64,000 nucleotides of DNA from Niebla homalea (Eukaryota; Ascomycota; Lecanoromycetes; Lecanorales; Ramalinaceae), in assembly GCA_019925105.1 (NCBI GenBank), contig JAHGAU010000017.1:124001-188000 (forward strand), written 5' to 3'. Shown here piece by piece: positions 46,292-57,829 of this stretch (the first letter of the stretch is position 1; each line of letters begins with the position of its first letter). The notes beneath the pieces are model-generated. The model was given only the letters and a program-made list of their open reading frames with translations. It made no database searches and was not told the origin of the DNA. A program made the position numbers and the translations under genes.

Positions 46292-46791
46292 TCAGCCAGG
46301 GCCAACTCCGCTCTCTTTCAAGGCCTCATACTCGGCCACGTTGTCCCTGTCCTCGTCGTCCAGGCGCTTCGTTTCCTGATCTTTCTGGTTCTGGGCGAGC
46401 TGCGCCTCGTATTCCTCGGCCGTCACCCGGTTCTTGTGATCCCTGCACCACCTGCCATATTGGTTGCTGCACGCACACCGGGGCACGTTATAAGTAGATG
46501 GTTTTTTTTCCCCATACGTTCAAAGATGAAGGGGAGAAGGAGGGGATTGACGAAGACATACATGGGGCCAATGACTTTCAGTGGCTGTTTGCACCACGTC
46601 TCACCGGGCTTGTCGACCTTCTCCAGGCCCTTGTGATTCTTGCAGCGCAAGATCCAATGATCTTCGTGCACACAGCCGATGAAATTGGGGGACTTGGGGT
46701 ACCGGTGCACCTCATTCAGGCATTTGTCGCGGGTTTCGGCATTGGTGTCCTTGAAGTGGATGTATTGGTTTTCAAGTCTTGCGTACGTCAT
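46292..46791 (-). CDS. Cys/His family member D (inverted)
   Basis: Exons 46791-46562 and 46466-46292, with a 95-nt phase-2 intron (GTATGT...GTGCAG), give 134 residues. Exon 1 has a Cys at about residue 24, then CVHEDHWILRCKNH, then a Cys after a longer 12-residue loop. Exon 2 has WCRDH in place of the CxxC pair, followed by a strongly charged Glu/Gln/Lys/Asp helix of about 45 residues. It is the only member on the minus strand. The intron phase and position match the others, which supports homology despite the looser spacing. No signal peptide or membrane helix. Confidence 0.6.
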
Positions 46792-48346
46792 GATTGGGCA
46801 ATAGCTGGGCTATCAACGGGAGGCAGTCGAACAATCTTGATGGAGTAGGCTTGTGATGGCAGAGATGCCTCTTGGAAAGGACTCTCTTGGTGGTTTCGAG
46901 TGAGCTGTATGATGGGGAAAAGAAATAAAGAACCAAAAGAATAGTAGCCGATGTGTGCCTTTAAGTAACCAGCAGAGTCCCTAGCTACTTCTTGCTTATG
47001 GTCAGCGTCAGGATGACAACATACCCATCGGCATCTCTGCCAACCATCCATTTTTCTTCCAGCCAATCTCCAAGGCCAACGGTGATCCCAACGTCTCTTG
47101 CCAAGACCCACAGTATGCAGGGGTCTTCTCGAAACCCTGCATGCTGCAAGCCCTGTAGTCAGGCTTACGCAAATACTCAACAACTCCCCAGAACATTAAT
47201 GGCTAAGGGAATGTGTCGACGTCCCTGAGCGTGCATTAGAAACGTCCTTGTTGAGCCATTTGGGCGTCCATACCTCTGGTAGACTTTAGAATCGAGTCAC
47301 TATTTTTGGGCTCCCACAATATGCATGACCTGCATGGACGACTGATTGCGAAGATCGGGAGTCACTAGGGCGAGGCTGCGATAAGGCTGCAGATCCGCTA
47401 CAGGTTTTCAAGGCGGAACCACCTATCTGGGTTGCAGGATGATTTGACTTGCGGAGCCTTCCACTGAATAGGGAATTGGGAGGGTCTGGTTCCAATATGC
47501 TATTGTATCACGTTGGAGCAGATTCGCAATCCTGTTAATTCTATCCACAGCCATACGGCTTTATCATGGAGAGTAGCAGACTTGCTTACAGTAGGTCTTA
47601 TACCGTTCTAATGTTTTGTGAAATCTTGATCATATGAATTGTATCGTATCCCTTCAAATGACAAAGCTGTTCCATCCTGTGAATGACAAATAGATGGCAA
47701 GTAGAGGACCTACCTTTCTTCCAGAGGCGACACAATCCACCATTGGAGAAAAGCTTTTATGAAATTCAATGGGTCCACCGGATGCGCATGATCCAATCGC
47801 ATTCACTTTCCTCAGTTCTCTCCCACGGCTTTGTCACACTGAGCCTTACAACAAGCACACTTCGTCCCAGATTTCATATCACGCGGCTCCCCATCAGAAA
47901 CGAGCGTTTCCAGAGTCCAGCACATTGGCTGAAATATTCTCGTGCACTTATCTTCCTGCAGGAGCCCGAGATCACAGGAGTGTCCTCGTACGAGATACCA
48001 CGTGACAGGCTGCCTGGATAAGGACCCTGCATCATGTGCGTCTCAGAGAGGTCAACAGCGTCATTGTTCTCCGGCACTTTGGTTAGAACCCAGAGGCCTT
48101 GGGGGGTCAAAGATGCCGATGGACGGCTGTTACGCCATTGCATTGCCCACAAGAGCGCGCTGAGTGGTGTGTACGGTCGCAACATAAAAAATGGGCGTCC
48201 TGCTACTGCTCTTGAGTCTCTATCCTTTAGCTCTTCGATGAGCTCAGGCATCAAGACCAAATTAGCCTTTTCTTTCTCCACGGGGTTATATCGTTCTCGA
48301 TTTCCTTGACCATTTTCCGCGCCAGAATTTTCCCTCGGCATTCTCA
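46792..48346. other. Intergenic, one unsupported minus frame
   Basis: The minus frame 47874-48347 (157 codons) has fairly protein-like composition but no recognised domain and no clear splice partners. Nothing else is supported. Confidence 0.35.
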
Positions 48347-48981
48347 ATGTCTTCTAGCCATGCAGCTCCTTCGGGGGCCAGCCATCAGGGGCCGCAAAAA
48401 TGCAGAGTTCACGAAACATTCTGGCAGTGTACACATCCTAGCCGCAGCTGGACACAGTGTCATAGTCATCAAGGCAGCAAACAGCTGTGCAACGAACTTG
48501 ATCACATGGTATCGTAGGCGCCCCCACTCCAAGTCATCGTAGTTCATTGCACTCACCTGCTTTGAACAGTTATGATCAAACCACAAAATGTCCACTTTGC
48601 TATTCCTACATATACGGTATCGATACTGAGGACGGAGGCTTCAATTTCAATCAACACTGCATTGAGATGACAATGACCTGGGCATGTGGCCACCCCACCA
48701 AAGAGCTCTGGATGTGCATGAAGCACCAGGATGCCAAGAACCCGATAGTGTTCCAAAATCACCCACCAGCACAATGCGAACATCCTCATTACAGGAAGTC
48801 CAACAACCCTGCAAGGGTATGTTGGCTCTGTCTGCATCAAAACATCGCACGCGAGTCCAGCAACCGGGTAGCCAGAATGATCGAGAGAATTAATTCTGGC
48901 GGAGGGGATCCAACAACCGTGCAAGGAAATGTTGGCTCTGTCTGCATCAAAAGTTCGCCGTCAAGTCCAGCAACTGGGTAG
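48347..48981 (+). CDS. Cys/His family member E, double module
   Basis: Exons 48347-48513 and 48570-48981 with a 56-nt phase-2 intron (GTAGGC...AACAG) give 192 residues. Exon 1 holds a textbook module (CRVHETFWQCTH...CHSHQGSKQLC). Exon 2 starts with CPLC, then a second complete module follows in the same exon (CIEMTMTWACGH...CMKH...C) with its own CWLC pair. The protein is thus two fused units, the second without an intron. The 3' end is altered: a 110-bp tandem duplication (from 48800 and from 48910) shifts the frame, so the present C-terminus reads the duplicate out of phase and stops at 48981. In the other phase, the duplicate continues as a plausible original C-terminus to about 49098. Confidence 0.65.
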
Positions 48982-49019
48982 CCAAACTGATCGAGAGAAC
49001 TAATTCTGGTGGGGGTATT
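48800..49019 (+). repeat. 110-bp tandem duplication in member E
   Basis: Copy 1 about 48800-48909 and copy 2 about 48910-49019, alike at most positions, including a long block encoding CWLCLHQ and IER(I/T)NSGGG. The unit is not a multiple of three, so copy 2 is read in another frame. Confidence 0.9.
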
Positions 49020-50075
49020 CCGTCAGAATGGCTTGACTATGATGGAAACGCCAAAGACCCTAGCGTCGCCGAGCAGATAGAGAGCCGCACGACTTGAGCG
49101 CAAGAGATCTCTCGCGTACACAGTAGCCGGAGGAGATGGAGCAGATGAGCGCAGACGCTGGGCAGCCACTCCACTAACCAAGTCACATGATGACAGAGAC
49201 ACCACTCGATCAAGAGTAGCGTGCAGGGTCTGCCATTGGTAGTGGACAAAGCTCTGTCTTCTGGTCAGTCATGGAACCTTGTGGAAAGGAGCGAGTAGAC
49301 TCTTCATCCGAGAGAGAGATAGTAAAACATCTCAGAATATGATCTCATTGAGGAATCATGAAACATGCAAACAGATTGCAAGTTCTTCCGAAGTCACCCT
49401 ATTGGCGGGCCAAGCTTTCGTCCCCACGACACACTTCACAGACGAGTAGAAACTTCTTCCCTGCAGTGACGTGCTTTCGTGAAACACCTATACCCACGAC
49501 GCACTTCACAGACGAACAGGGACTTATTCCCCACAATGAGGTGACGCCGGATCCGCATTATCGCCATGTAGAAGCCTTGACTGAAACGCAACGCGTCGCG
49601 CTAGGCTTTATGATCGGGACGGCTTTTCCTGTCAATTCTGCATGTTAATGGTCCCATGATAAAATCAGCGCTTCCACAGCCTAGCGGATTGGCCAGAGGT
49701 GATGCTGCCCACTTATTTTTGTACCCAAGCCTCAGCTTCGTGGGCTGTCCGGACGATCGATGATGTGTACCAGAAGGCGAGACCGAGACCGTGCATGATG
49801 TGTATCATGAAAGAGACGGCTGGGTCACCATGTTTTAGCGCATTGGCGGATATGCTATTGGTTGGTCGTCAAATATGTCAGGGATAGTGTGGTACAAAAT
49901 GATCGTGAGGGTCTGCATTAGATGGTCGCTATGCCAGTAATCGCTCTTTTCTTCCCCATCAGACTCAATCGTATTTATCCTGACTGTGATATCTTTCATT
50001 ACCTTCTGGACCTCCACATCTGTCGTACCATTGTTCTCCAATCACTTGGCCTGGCAGTTGAAAACATCGCTGACC
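48982..50075. other. Intergenic with diverged direct repeats
   Basis: No supported gene. It begins with the probable former 3' end of member E (open to about 49098 in the duplicate's phase). Two similar blocks at about 49417-49475 and 49476-49548 share CACGAC(A/G)CACTTCACAGACGA and look like an old tandem duplication. Confidence 0.45.
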
Positions 50076-50618
50076 ATGTCATCGGAAGGTAAGGGCAAGG
50101 AACCAGCCAGCGGTCTATCTGGCAAATCAGACTCTCCTCCCTTGCCATGCATTGTGGAGCTGGAGCGATGGGCCTGCGTCCATGTGCCCGAGGCAACCTG
50201 GAAGTGTGCTGCCCATCACAGCACGGAGGAAACGTGCGATAAATGGCTCCATACAGACGTGTACGAGGATCCTCCACAGACACATGAGGGCAGATTATAC
50301 TAACGCGCTTCTTCAAGTACCACTGATGTCATTCCATGTCCCAAGTGTCGATCTTTCGACGACGAACCAGATCCCATGGAGGAGGGCAAACCGATCATCC
50401 AAGAGATTAAACCAAGCATCCCGAGAAAGGAGCTGAGCTACGCCGAACGTGCAAAGACTGGACAGGTGTCCAAGGCCTCTCAGGCGAGGGTCGAGCGGGA
50501 TGCGGCCAACCACCAATTCCGGCGACTGTGCGTGGAAAGACGCGCTAGGGAGCTTCAGGATGCACAGCTGGAGTTTTACGACACGTTTGGGCATTCTTAT
50601 CCAAATCGCCGGCGATAG
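50076..50618 (+). CDS. Cys/His family member F
   Basis: Exons 50076-50260 and 50318-50618 with a 57-nt phase-2 intron (GTACGA donor, ACTAAC branch, TCAAG acceptor) give 161 residues. This is the clearest family member. Exon 1 has a 27-residue Ser/Gly/Lys-rich lead, then CIVELERWACVH, C-x3-HH, and a last Cys in TCDKW, followed by the junction. Exon 2 has IPCPKC and then about 85 residues of charged, probably helical sequence ending in a basic tail. The Cys/His spacing suggests one or two bound zinc ions. No signal peptide or helix, so it should be intracellular. I know no named family with this arrangement, and I cannot assign a function. An upstream in-frame Met at 49986 is less likely because the family starts close to the module. 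Confidence 0.65.
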
Positions 50619-51272
50619 AATCACAAGACGGCAGAGAGGATCGATTGATTAAAATTTTGCGTGGTCTGTATTGGGTACTGAAGTCTGGATGTAATGTGAG
50701 CTTGACAATTACGCGATCTCGTATTCACGAGCGAGCATGATTTTCTCTAATCTATGGGAGACAACATACGTCGTTCAGAATAAAGGTCTGAGCTTTTACG
50801 ATATATTGCAGAGATTTTTGACAGATCTACTGCAAGATACGGAAATCCGAGGGTGCGTGACGTACTATGTAGCCGCCATAATACGACCGTAGATAGTCAC
50901 TTGATCATGACGTGTGTGTTAGCGGTTCGAAAGACCACATGTTTCCGAGCTGCTTTTAAATTCGAAGGCTGCAACATCAAATACGCCCTTCGAGACTGAG
51001 TAGGCATTGAGGACTACGTATGAAGGGAAGCTCCGTGACGGTAACACAGTCCCTTGACACCCATTAAGGTTTTGCTAGTGCGTTTGCTGTTATTGCCCAG
51101 TACTCAGCATCCCAAACTCCTTACCTGGCAATCATTCCTATCTCATACGAAGCTAGAGACACTCGCACCATCCACGCACGCTGTGAGCGTCGTCCTATTA
51201 CCCACCATCGCGATCTTTCTTTCCGAGTGCGCTCTGTCATACCACACAGCCCTCGAAAGCCTATTTCTCAAA
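50619..51272. other. Intergenic
   Basis: No ORF of note. It is moderately AT-rich and contains the promoter region of member G. Confidence 0.55.
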
Positions 51273-51587
51273 ATGCCACCAAAGCAGCGGTGCATCCTCA
51301 AGAGGGTGCATTATACCTGCGTCTGTGTAGTATACGAAGTCGTCCGTCAATGCGGCAAACACCAGCAGTATGGAGGACGTTGCCTGATCCTCAAAGATGG
51401 ATACGGAAATCCGTGTCCAAATGAGTCAGCTTGCCTACTTTCGTGTTTTCTTGCCACCTTTGAGTCGCTGATATCAATCAGGGTGGAATATCAGGCGAGA
51501 ATCTGTCCTAAATGCGAGGAGAAAATTGAGAAGCGTCGGGAGAAGATCGATGACGCAGAGGGGCAGGCGATCGTGAATGACGACTGA
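51273..51587 (+). CDS. Cys/His family member G
   Basis: Exons 51273-51412 and 51482-51587 with a 69-nt phase-2 intron give 81 residues, the smallest member. The module starts at residue 7: CILKRVHYTCVC, then C-x2-H and C five residues on. Exon 2 has ICPKC followed by a Glu/Lys/Arg-rich helix and an acidic end. The His after the second Cys is Cys here. It is almost exactly the module plus CPKC plus short charged tail, so it may represent the minimal form of the family. Without the intron the frame also stays open, which could hide the splice from simple ORF-based gene calling. Confidence 0.6.
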   Translation: MPPKQRCILKRVHYTCVCVVYEVVRQCGKHQQYGGRCLILKDGYGNPCPNESACLLSCFLATFESLISIRVEYQARICPKCEEKIEKRREKIDDAEGQAIVNDD

Positions 51588-52105
51588 ATCACATCGCAGA
51601 TGTTCGAAGGATGGTCTATTCATTAGACGACTGTACAATATATGGCTGCAGCTCTTCGCGGAACGGGGCAAATTCGAGGATGACCATTCAATGACAGGAA
51701 TGTGTTTGCTGGCTCAGGACAATTTGCTGAACGGTAGAGGAGTTGCGATGGAATCTTCAAGATTTCGATAGAGGAGACTCATAAGTATATCCTATACGGT
51801 TGGATACTCAAACCTGAGTGACTAGCTTCAAGTCATTGATACCTCTATGGTGGCTTCACACTAATGCAACTTTGACATAAAGCTTATGCAAACCTACAGA
51901 CAGCTTAGCGTGTGATCTCCATCGCTCCCGTCAAGTGCGTCATACCATTTCTTCTCCAACATACAACGACATAGACTTTGAGGCGCCGCCGCAACGTTCA
52001 CAAGCCTTGTCCAATCGTTCGAACCTTCAGTCGACATCTTCAGGCTGCTTGATTCTCCAATGCTCATCCATTCTTGCCTCTCTTGCACGCACTCGTCATA
52101 TCACC
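51588..52105. other. Intergenic
   Basis: No supported gene; it holds the promoter region of the following gene. Confidence 0.55.
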
Positions 52106-53762
52106 ATGGCGAACTACACAACGTTGAAAGAACTGCCCGAGGGCATCTTCTCCCTTCTAGACACGGATTTATACAAGCTGACAATGCAATGCGCCATCCT
52201 TAAATACCTTCCCGATGTTCGTGAGTACCCCTTTTACCCCTCGGTGGCTCAATCACTGAACAACTGCAGAGGTCACATACACACTCACCAACCGAACCCC
52301 CGACATGCGACTTACCCGCGAAGCCTTCAACTGGTTACAAGAGCAAATAGCAAGTATGATGACGCTCTCGTCTTGTGATATGGTGGAAGAGGTGCTAACA
52401 GGATTCGTGCAGAGCTCTCCAACATCCGACTCTCCGATGAAGAACTTCATTTCCTCCAGAACACCTGCCCATACTTTAGCGCTGCCTACCTCCGCTTCTT
52501 GCGCACATTCTCTTTCGATCCACACGAGCAAGTCAAAATTTCATTCGTACCACTCAAAGACACCGGTGCCCTAGCTGATGTCGGCGATCTCCATCTACAT
52601 GTTCGAGGCCGCTGGCTTGACACCATACTCTATGAGATACCGCTGCTGGCTCTGACAAGTGAGGCATACTTCAAATTCTGTGACCACGATTGGCAGTACG
52701 AAGGACAAGAGGAGAGGGCGTTCCAAAAGGCCATTAGGCTTCTCGAGCATGGTTGCAACTTCTCAGAATACGGAACAAGACGAAGGAGGGACTACCATAC
52801 CCACGAGCTGGTCATGCAAGGCACGACTCGAGCAGCATCAGAAGCAAAAGAGAAAGGCTACAAAGGCAAGCTCAGCGGTACAAGCAATGTGCACTTTGCT
52901 ATGAGATGCGGCATTCCGCCGGTTGGTACGATCGCGCATGAGTGGTTCATGGGCATTGCGTCCATCACCAATGACTATGAGTATGCAAATGAAACAGCCT
53001 TGCGCTACTGGGTTGGATGCTTTGGCGAAGGGGTGCTTGGGGTTGCACTGACGGATACCTTTGGCACGCCAACATTTCTCAAGTCATTCAAGAAGACCAT
53101 GCCCAGTACGGTGGAAGCGGACAAGGACTCATTGGTCACTGTGCTCACACCAGAAGCACCACGGCCGGCCTTGTCTGGAACTGGTGACGTCCTCAATGTA
53201 AGTCCCGACCAGGCTGTTCCTGCCGCCGATTCAAGTGGGCAGGCCAAGCCGAGATCCTACGCGGAAACCTTCACTGGTGTACGACAGGATTCAGGTGACC
53301 CGTTGGAGTTTGTCAAGACGATGCGGGAGTTCTATGATGAAGAAGGCATCAAGGAGAAGAAGACCATTGTGTTTTCTGACTCTCTCAACGTCGATCTGTG
53401 TTTCCAATACAAGCATGCTGCAGAAGAAGCAGGATTCTTCCCGACATTCGGGATTGGCACGTTCTTCACCAGTATGTCCCATTCTCATTCTGATTCACTG
53501 ATGACGCCAGCTGACGGAAGTTCCAGACGACTTCACTCATGCCTCAAATGGCAAGAAATCCGCCCCTCTGAATATTGTCATCAAGCTTTCTTCTGCTTCG
53601 GGTAGGCCGGCTATCAAAATTAGTGACAACATCGGTAAGAACACGGGTGATGAGGAGACGGTACACAAGGTGAAGGAGACCTTGGGGTATGTAGAGAGAC
53701 AGTGGGTGGATGGGGATGAGAGGACGAGATGGGGAAAGGAAGGAGAGGAAGCAAAGGCGTGA
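52106..53762 (+). CDS. NPT1: Nicotinate phosphoribosyltransferase
   Basis: Exons 52106-52220, 52270-52353, 52413-53471 and 53527-53762 give 497 residues in one frame. The enzyme makes nicotinic acid mononucleotide from nicotinate and PRPP, with ATP, in the Preiss-Handler NAD salvage route. Family marks are the N-terminal [12 protein letters not shown], the [25 protein letters not shown] block (substrate and phosphate binding), the TDTFGT motif, GVRQDSGDP and VFSDSLNVD (PRPP site), and GIGTFFTND across the last junction. An insert of about 45 residues, Ala/Pro/Ser-rich, lies between the TDTFGT motif and the [16 protein letters not shown] motif. The C-terminus ends KEGEEAKA. It is presumably cytosolic or nuclear. 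Confidence 0.93.
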
Positions 53763-54672
53763 CCATCAAGCCCCTTGGTAGAGTACTCATGTACGAGATT
53801 GAGTGACTTTGATACACCGCAATTTGAGGCCAAGAGTCCTGGCACATAATCCTCACACGATCCCTGTTCTCTACCCCTGTAAGATGGCAAACCTTATCTT
53901 GGCACATGTGGTGATACTCTTATACTCGCTCCTCAGATGGCCGGACAAGAATTCCGGATCAGTTTCTCTGACCGCCAAACGTCCTCCTGGATACGTGAAG
54001 GCTGAATCTCATTACATGACGACCTCGAGAAAGGTGTTGCAGCATATACAATGCTTGCAGGACGCAAGGGTGGGCAATCTGAAAGTGTCGAGGTCCACTC
54101 AGATTGATCTATCGTCATTCCAATATGACAAATATTAATAGAGCGGTATAATTGCTCGTGGACCAAGAGTGTCACTGGCAAATTCTTTAAATAAAGGTGC
54201 GAGCATTTCCCCTCTCACGTCTGTGTGTTCTTCCATCACATGCTCGACTTATCTACTCACTCGGTGCATATCAACACCCAGGACCTCCTCTTTACATTAT
54301 TATAACACTGCTCGGCGCTGAGGTTATCGCTCAAGCCAGAAGACAGATGCACAGGCAACATCTCATCCAGTGAACTACAAGAACACCTCCCATCCACTGG
54401 ACCACAAGGATACATCCCGTCAACTGAAAGACAACACGTCCTTTCTATTTTCTGGGGCATAAATAAGGTGAGCTGTCCAGCATGCTTCTTCTACTCCCTC
54501 ATGCCAGCATGTCTGTGCATGCTGGCTCTGAATAAATATATACTTATCATATGTGTACAGATCTGCTTGGATAGCTGGCAGACTCACCGTATACGTTGGT
54601 CCTTTGTTGATTGGTCCTTGTTGATTCCTTTTGATTCAGAGAATCTATCTGCTCTGAGTTCGTCATAAGCCC
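53763..54672. other. Intergenic
   Basis: No supported gene. Short plus ORFs such as 53803-54138 have no motif. Confidence 0.55.
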
Positions 54673-56677
54673 ATGATGACAGAACCCGTTGAAATGCAGG
54701 TGGACGAGCCGGATCCGACTTCCGAGCAAGATTTGTCTGGAACGCAGCTTCCGGATGTAAGTTTTATCCTGCTCCTTCCCTTTCCGTCTTCCATCCTCAA
54801 CTTTCTTTACCTCGACCACTCATACCAATGCAACTCCATCGTTAAAAGACAACGATCCTTATATAAACAACACGCTCAAGAACGTGTCTGAAGCTAATAT
54901 ATGTACTGAACCTCGGCAGGCTGTAACCAGACGACTTTCCGACGCCTTGACCAAGATAGACAGTCTGGAAAAAGCCAACCGCCATCTAGAATTTCAAAAG
55001 GCAAATGTTCTGGCCACCAGCCAGTCATTACAATACACAGTTGCCAACCTAGCAGTCAACAACGACTTTGCCCGGTTTCGCGCGGAGAGGAATCATCAAC
55101 GTTACGCGGACTCTGTAAAGTCCAGGTATCTGTCCTCGGAGACAGCTCAACTCACCATGGCACAAAACCAAATCCAGCAGCTCTTGGCCCTCCTCGGTGA
55201 GGAGCGTGACCTGACACTAGACCTACAACAACGTCTCGATCATGAGACCATTGTCAGCCAAGCAATCGAGATTGGCGCTGAAGCGCTCCGAGAGAGTAGC
55301 CAAAATGCTCTGGAAGCGGTCGACGAACTCAGATTGCAGAAACAGCAGATGCTCAATCAGATCTTCAATCTGGAGGCTGTATGTGGAGAGAGAAGCGAAA
55401 GGATAGCATCGGTTGAGAAGGAGTTGCAGAAGGTCAAGAGTGTCTCTCCTGAAAGCCAAGGCTCGGCGGATATGGAGCTTGTCGGAGTGTCCCACACCAA
55501 TGAGGATGGGTCAAGCAAAGTGTCCTCTCCAGGTCAAACCAGACCTAAAGGACATGCTGTCTTCCTCATTGATGGCAATCATCACCAATTCACGAGAGAG
55601 GCCATATATGACCTGGGTGGCGACCTCACAGCTAAGATATTGATCGAAGGTGTACAGTCACTAATGGAGGACAAGCAGATCCACTTACGAGTGGCCATCT
55701 ACGCAGACAAAGACCAGCTTGCGGAAAGCATGGCAAGTAACCAGACTCTACATCACCCACGTGACTTCCTGGAATTCGAACACTCCTTCAACTCCGTCAG
55801 TCCTTGGACGGAGTTCATTGATACCAAAAGCACCGACCACATCTTTGAAATGCTCAAGTTGTATCTAGAAGATCCAACTTGCGAGTTCATTCTGATTGGG
55901 GGAAAGATGACTGAGTCTTTCAAGCGTCTCGCCCACCAGTACAAGGACATCCGACGTCGCCTCTACGTTTTCTCCAAGGCCAATCCTAAAAGCCTCATAC
56001 AACCAAAGTCCGAGGAATACAAGCTAATTAATCCAATGGGTCATATGTTCCAAGAAGACCGTCCTGCCCCATTGGCTCGTTCGCAAATTCAGCACGGGCC
56101 AGTTACTTTTGATCAACACGGTCGTCGTGTTGATCCTCGCCTCTATACCACACAATCTCTCATCAACCTTGTCACCAGCTGGAAACTTTGCAACAACCAT
56201 TACTTGATCGGCATATGTCGGTACGATAGATGCCATCACTGCCATAACCGGCAGTTGACGCAGGAGCATCTGGAGACGCTTGCCTTTTTGGGCAGGAGCC
56301 TCGTCTGCCGCAATGGTCCTGCATGTGAGGATCCAACATGCTATGCCGGACACATATGCCCTCGACAGACTTGCGATGGACAGCAGTGCAAATTCCCCAG
56401 AGATCAACATTTGGAGGGGACGATCAAGGCTCCTGAGCCAGTCAACCCATTCAGCACTTCCCCAAGGGGAGACACCCAACTTGCATCCACAGTATCCATG
56501 TCTAGTCCCGCGCGTGGAAGGACTATTCTTTCCCCCCGGGCGAGAACCTCCAATGCCAGAATGAATTCTCCAGGTACTGTTGCAACACATTGGTCACGCA
56601 TGCGTGACGAGCAAGAGCCCCATGAGGACCGTCGTGAACTATTCCCGGGAAGGCAGAGTTCCCGGCGGCAATACTGA
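54673..56677 (+). CDS. NYN-like / CCCH zinc-finger protein
   Basis: Exons 54673-54756 and 54920-56677 give 613 residues. Residues about 30-200 form a long coiled coil. Residues about 235-375 start HAVFLIDGNHHQF and contain alternating hydrophobic strands and acidic positions, as in NYN/PIN-like nuclease folds; ascomycete proteins of this layout carry a domain catalogued, I believe, as DUF7923. A CCCH finger (C-x8-C-x4-C-x3-H) lies near residues 450-470, and a second Cys/His cluster near 495-530 may form another. The C-terminus is Ser/Arg/Pro-rich and disordered. The combination suggests RNA binding, perhaps RNA cleavage, but whether the acidic residues form an active site cannot be decided here. 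A second, nearby Met (54676) is an equally good start. Confidence 0.8.
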
Positions 56678-57829
56678 TGGCGAGCCCATGATGTCTTAAA
56701 TATAGGAGGATGGCTTTGAGCTCAACCGCGTGGACATCATCGGGCGATATGATACCACGTCAAACATTCTTCACAAGCATCAGGTTTCGCGATTACTGAT
56801 CCATGCTAGCTGTAGTCCAAAGATTGGCTGTAGCTAAAGGAGATCAAGGATCGGATTGCTTTGCTCCTGGGGAGGATCTCCTTGTTCCCACGCACATCAT
56901 ACAGACTCGATACATTCCACGCCACATCTGACATTTCTGCACCTTTTACAGCCATCCAATACAATTACACAGACATACCATTTCCACGAAGCTCATCAAT
57001 GGCCACATCGCCAGGAGTTTTGAGCACATTGATAGTTGACGATGGAAAAACATCTGATGTCTATTTCCCACCGACCAAGTAAAGTTTACGTCTGCAGCAT
57101 TTTCCCCCTCCAACTCCGCAGCGAGCCAATTCCTAATCATCGAACACTCGGAGGGGTTCCTTTTACAATCGTGCACAAACATCATCTCAGCATCCCAACA
57201 ACAGCAGCACACACTCCCACCAACCACCATTATTGCATATCTCAGCCATGCGACACACCAGATATTCAATGATGTCTACGACAAAACAGGCAGGCTCGTC
57301 GGTTGGGAGGGTTTTTCCTCTCTGTTTCTTTTCTTAATCATACATACATGCAGTGGTGGAATTGTTTCTACTTTTCTTTGACATAGTCTAGCAATACAGT
57401 ATCTAATAGATAGCATGGTACCACCACACACATTTCTGCCAAAATCCCCCCCCAAATGATCAATGCGATGCAATGCAAATGTTAATGCGCCCCATTCATT
57501 CGCGACTCCCTCCACTCTCCCACAGACGACAAAAAGAAAATGAAATGAAAAATGAAAAGTGAAAAGAACATGGCAATATTCGCAACTCATGTCAGTCAAT
57601 CCATTAATCCCCCCCATGTTTCCCCCCGCAAACACCCCTCACCTTGCATTCATTGCCCGGGGGGGGGTGCATAATTAGGTCCTCCTTATCCAACCCAACT
57701 CTATTCCATTGAGGGTGCTGGGGAGGGGGTGGGGGTGGGGGGCGTGATATCACTACCACGCACGTCTTCGTGCGCCCAGCCAAACCAGGTTTTTTTTCTT
57801 TTTGAAGCCGACTTTTTTTGTGTTTGGGG
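56678..57829. other. Intergenic
   Basis: No supported gene. It has homopolymer C and G runs toward its right end, leading into the tandem repeat array. Confidence 0.55.

Noticed and set aside
47874..48347. 157-codon minus ORF as another family member
   Set aside because: Its two Cys are not in the module spacing and there is no matching intron.
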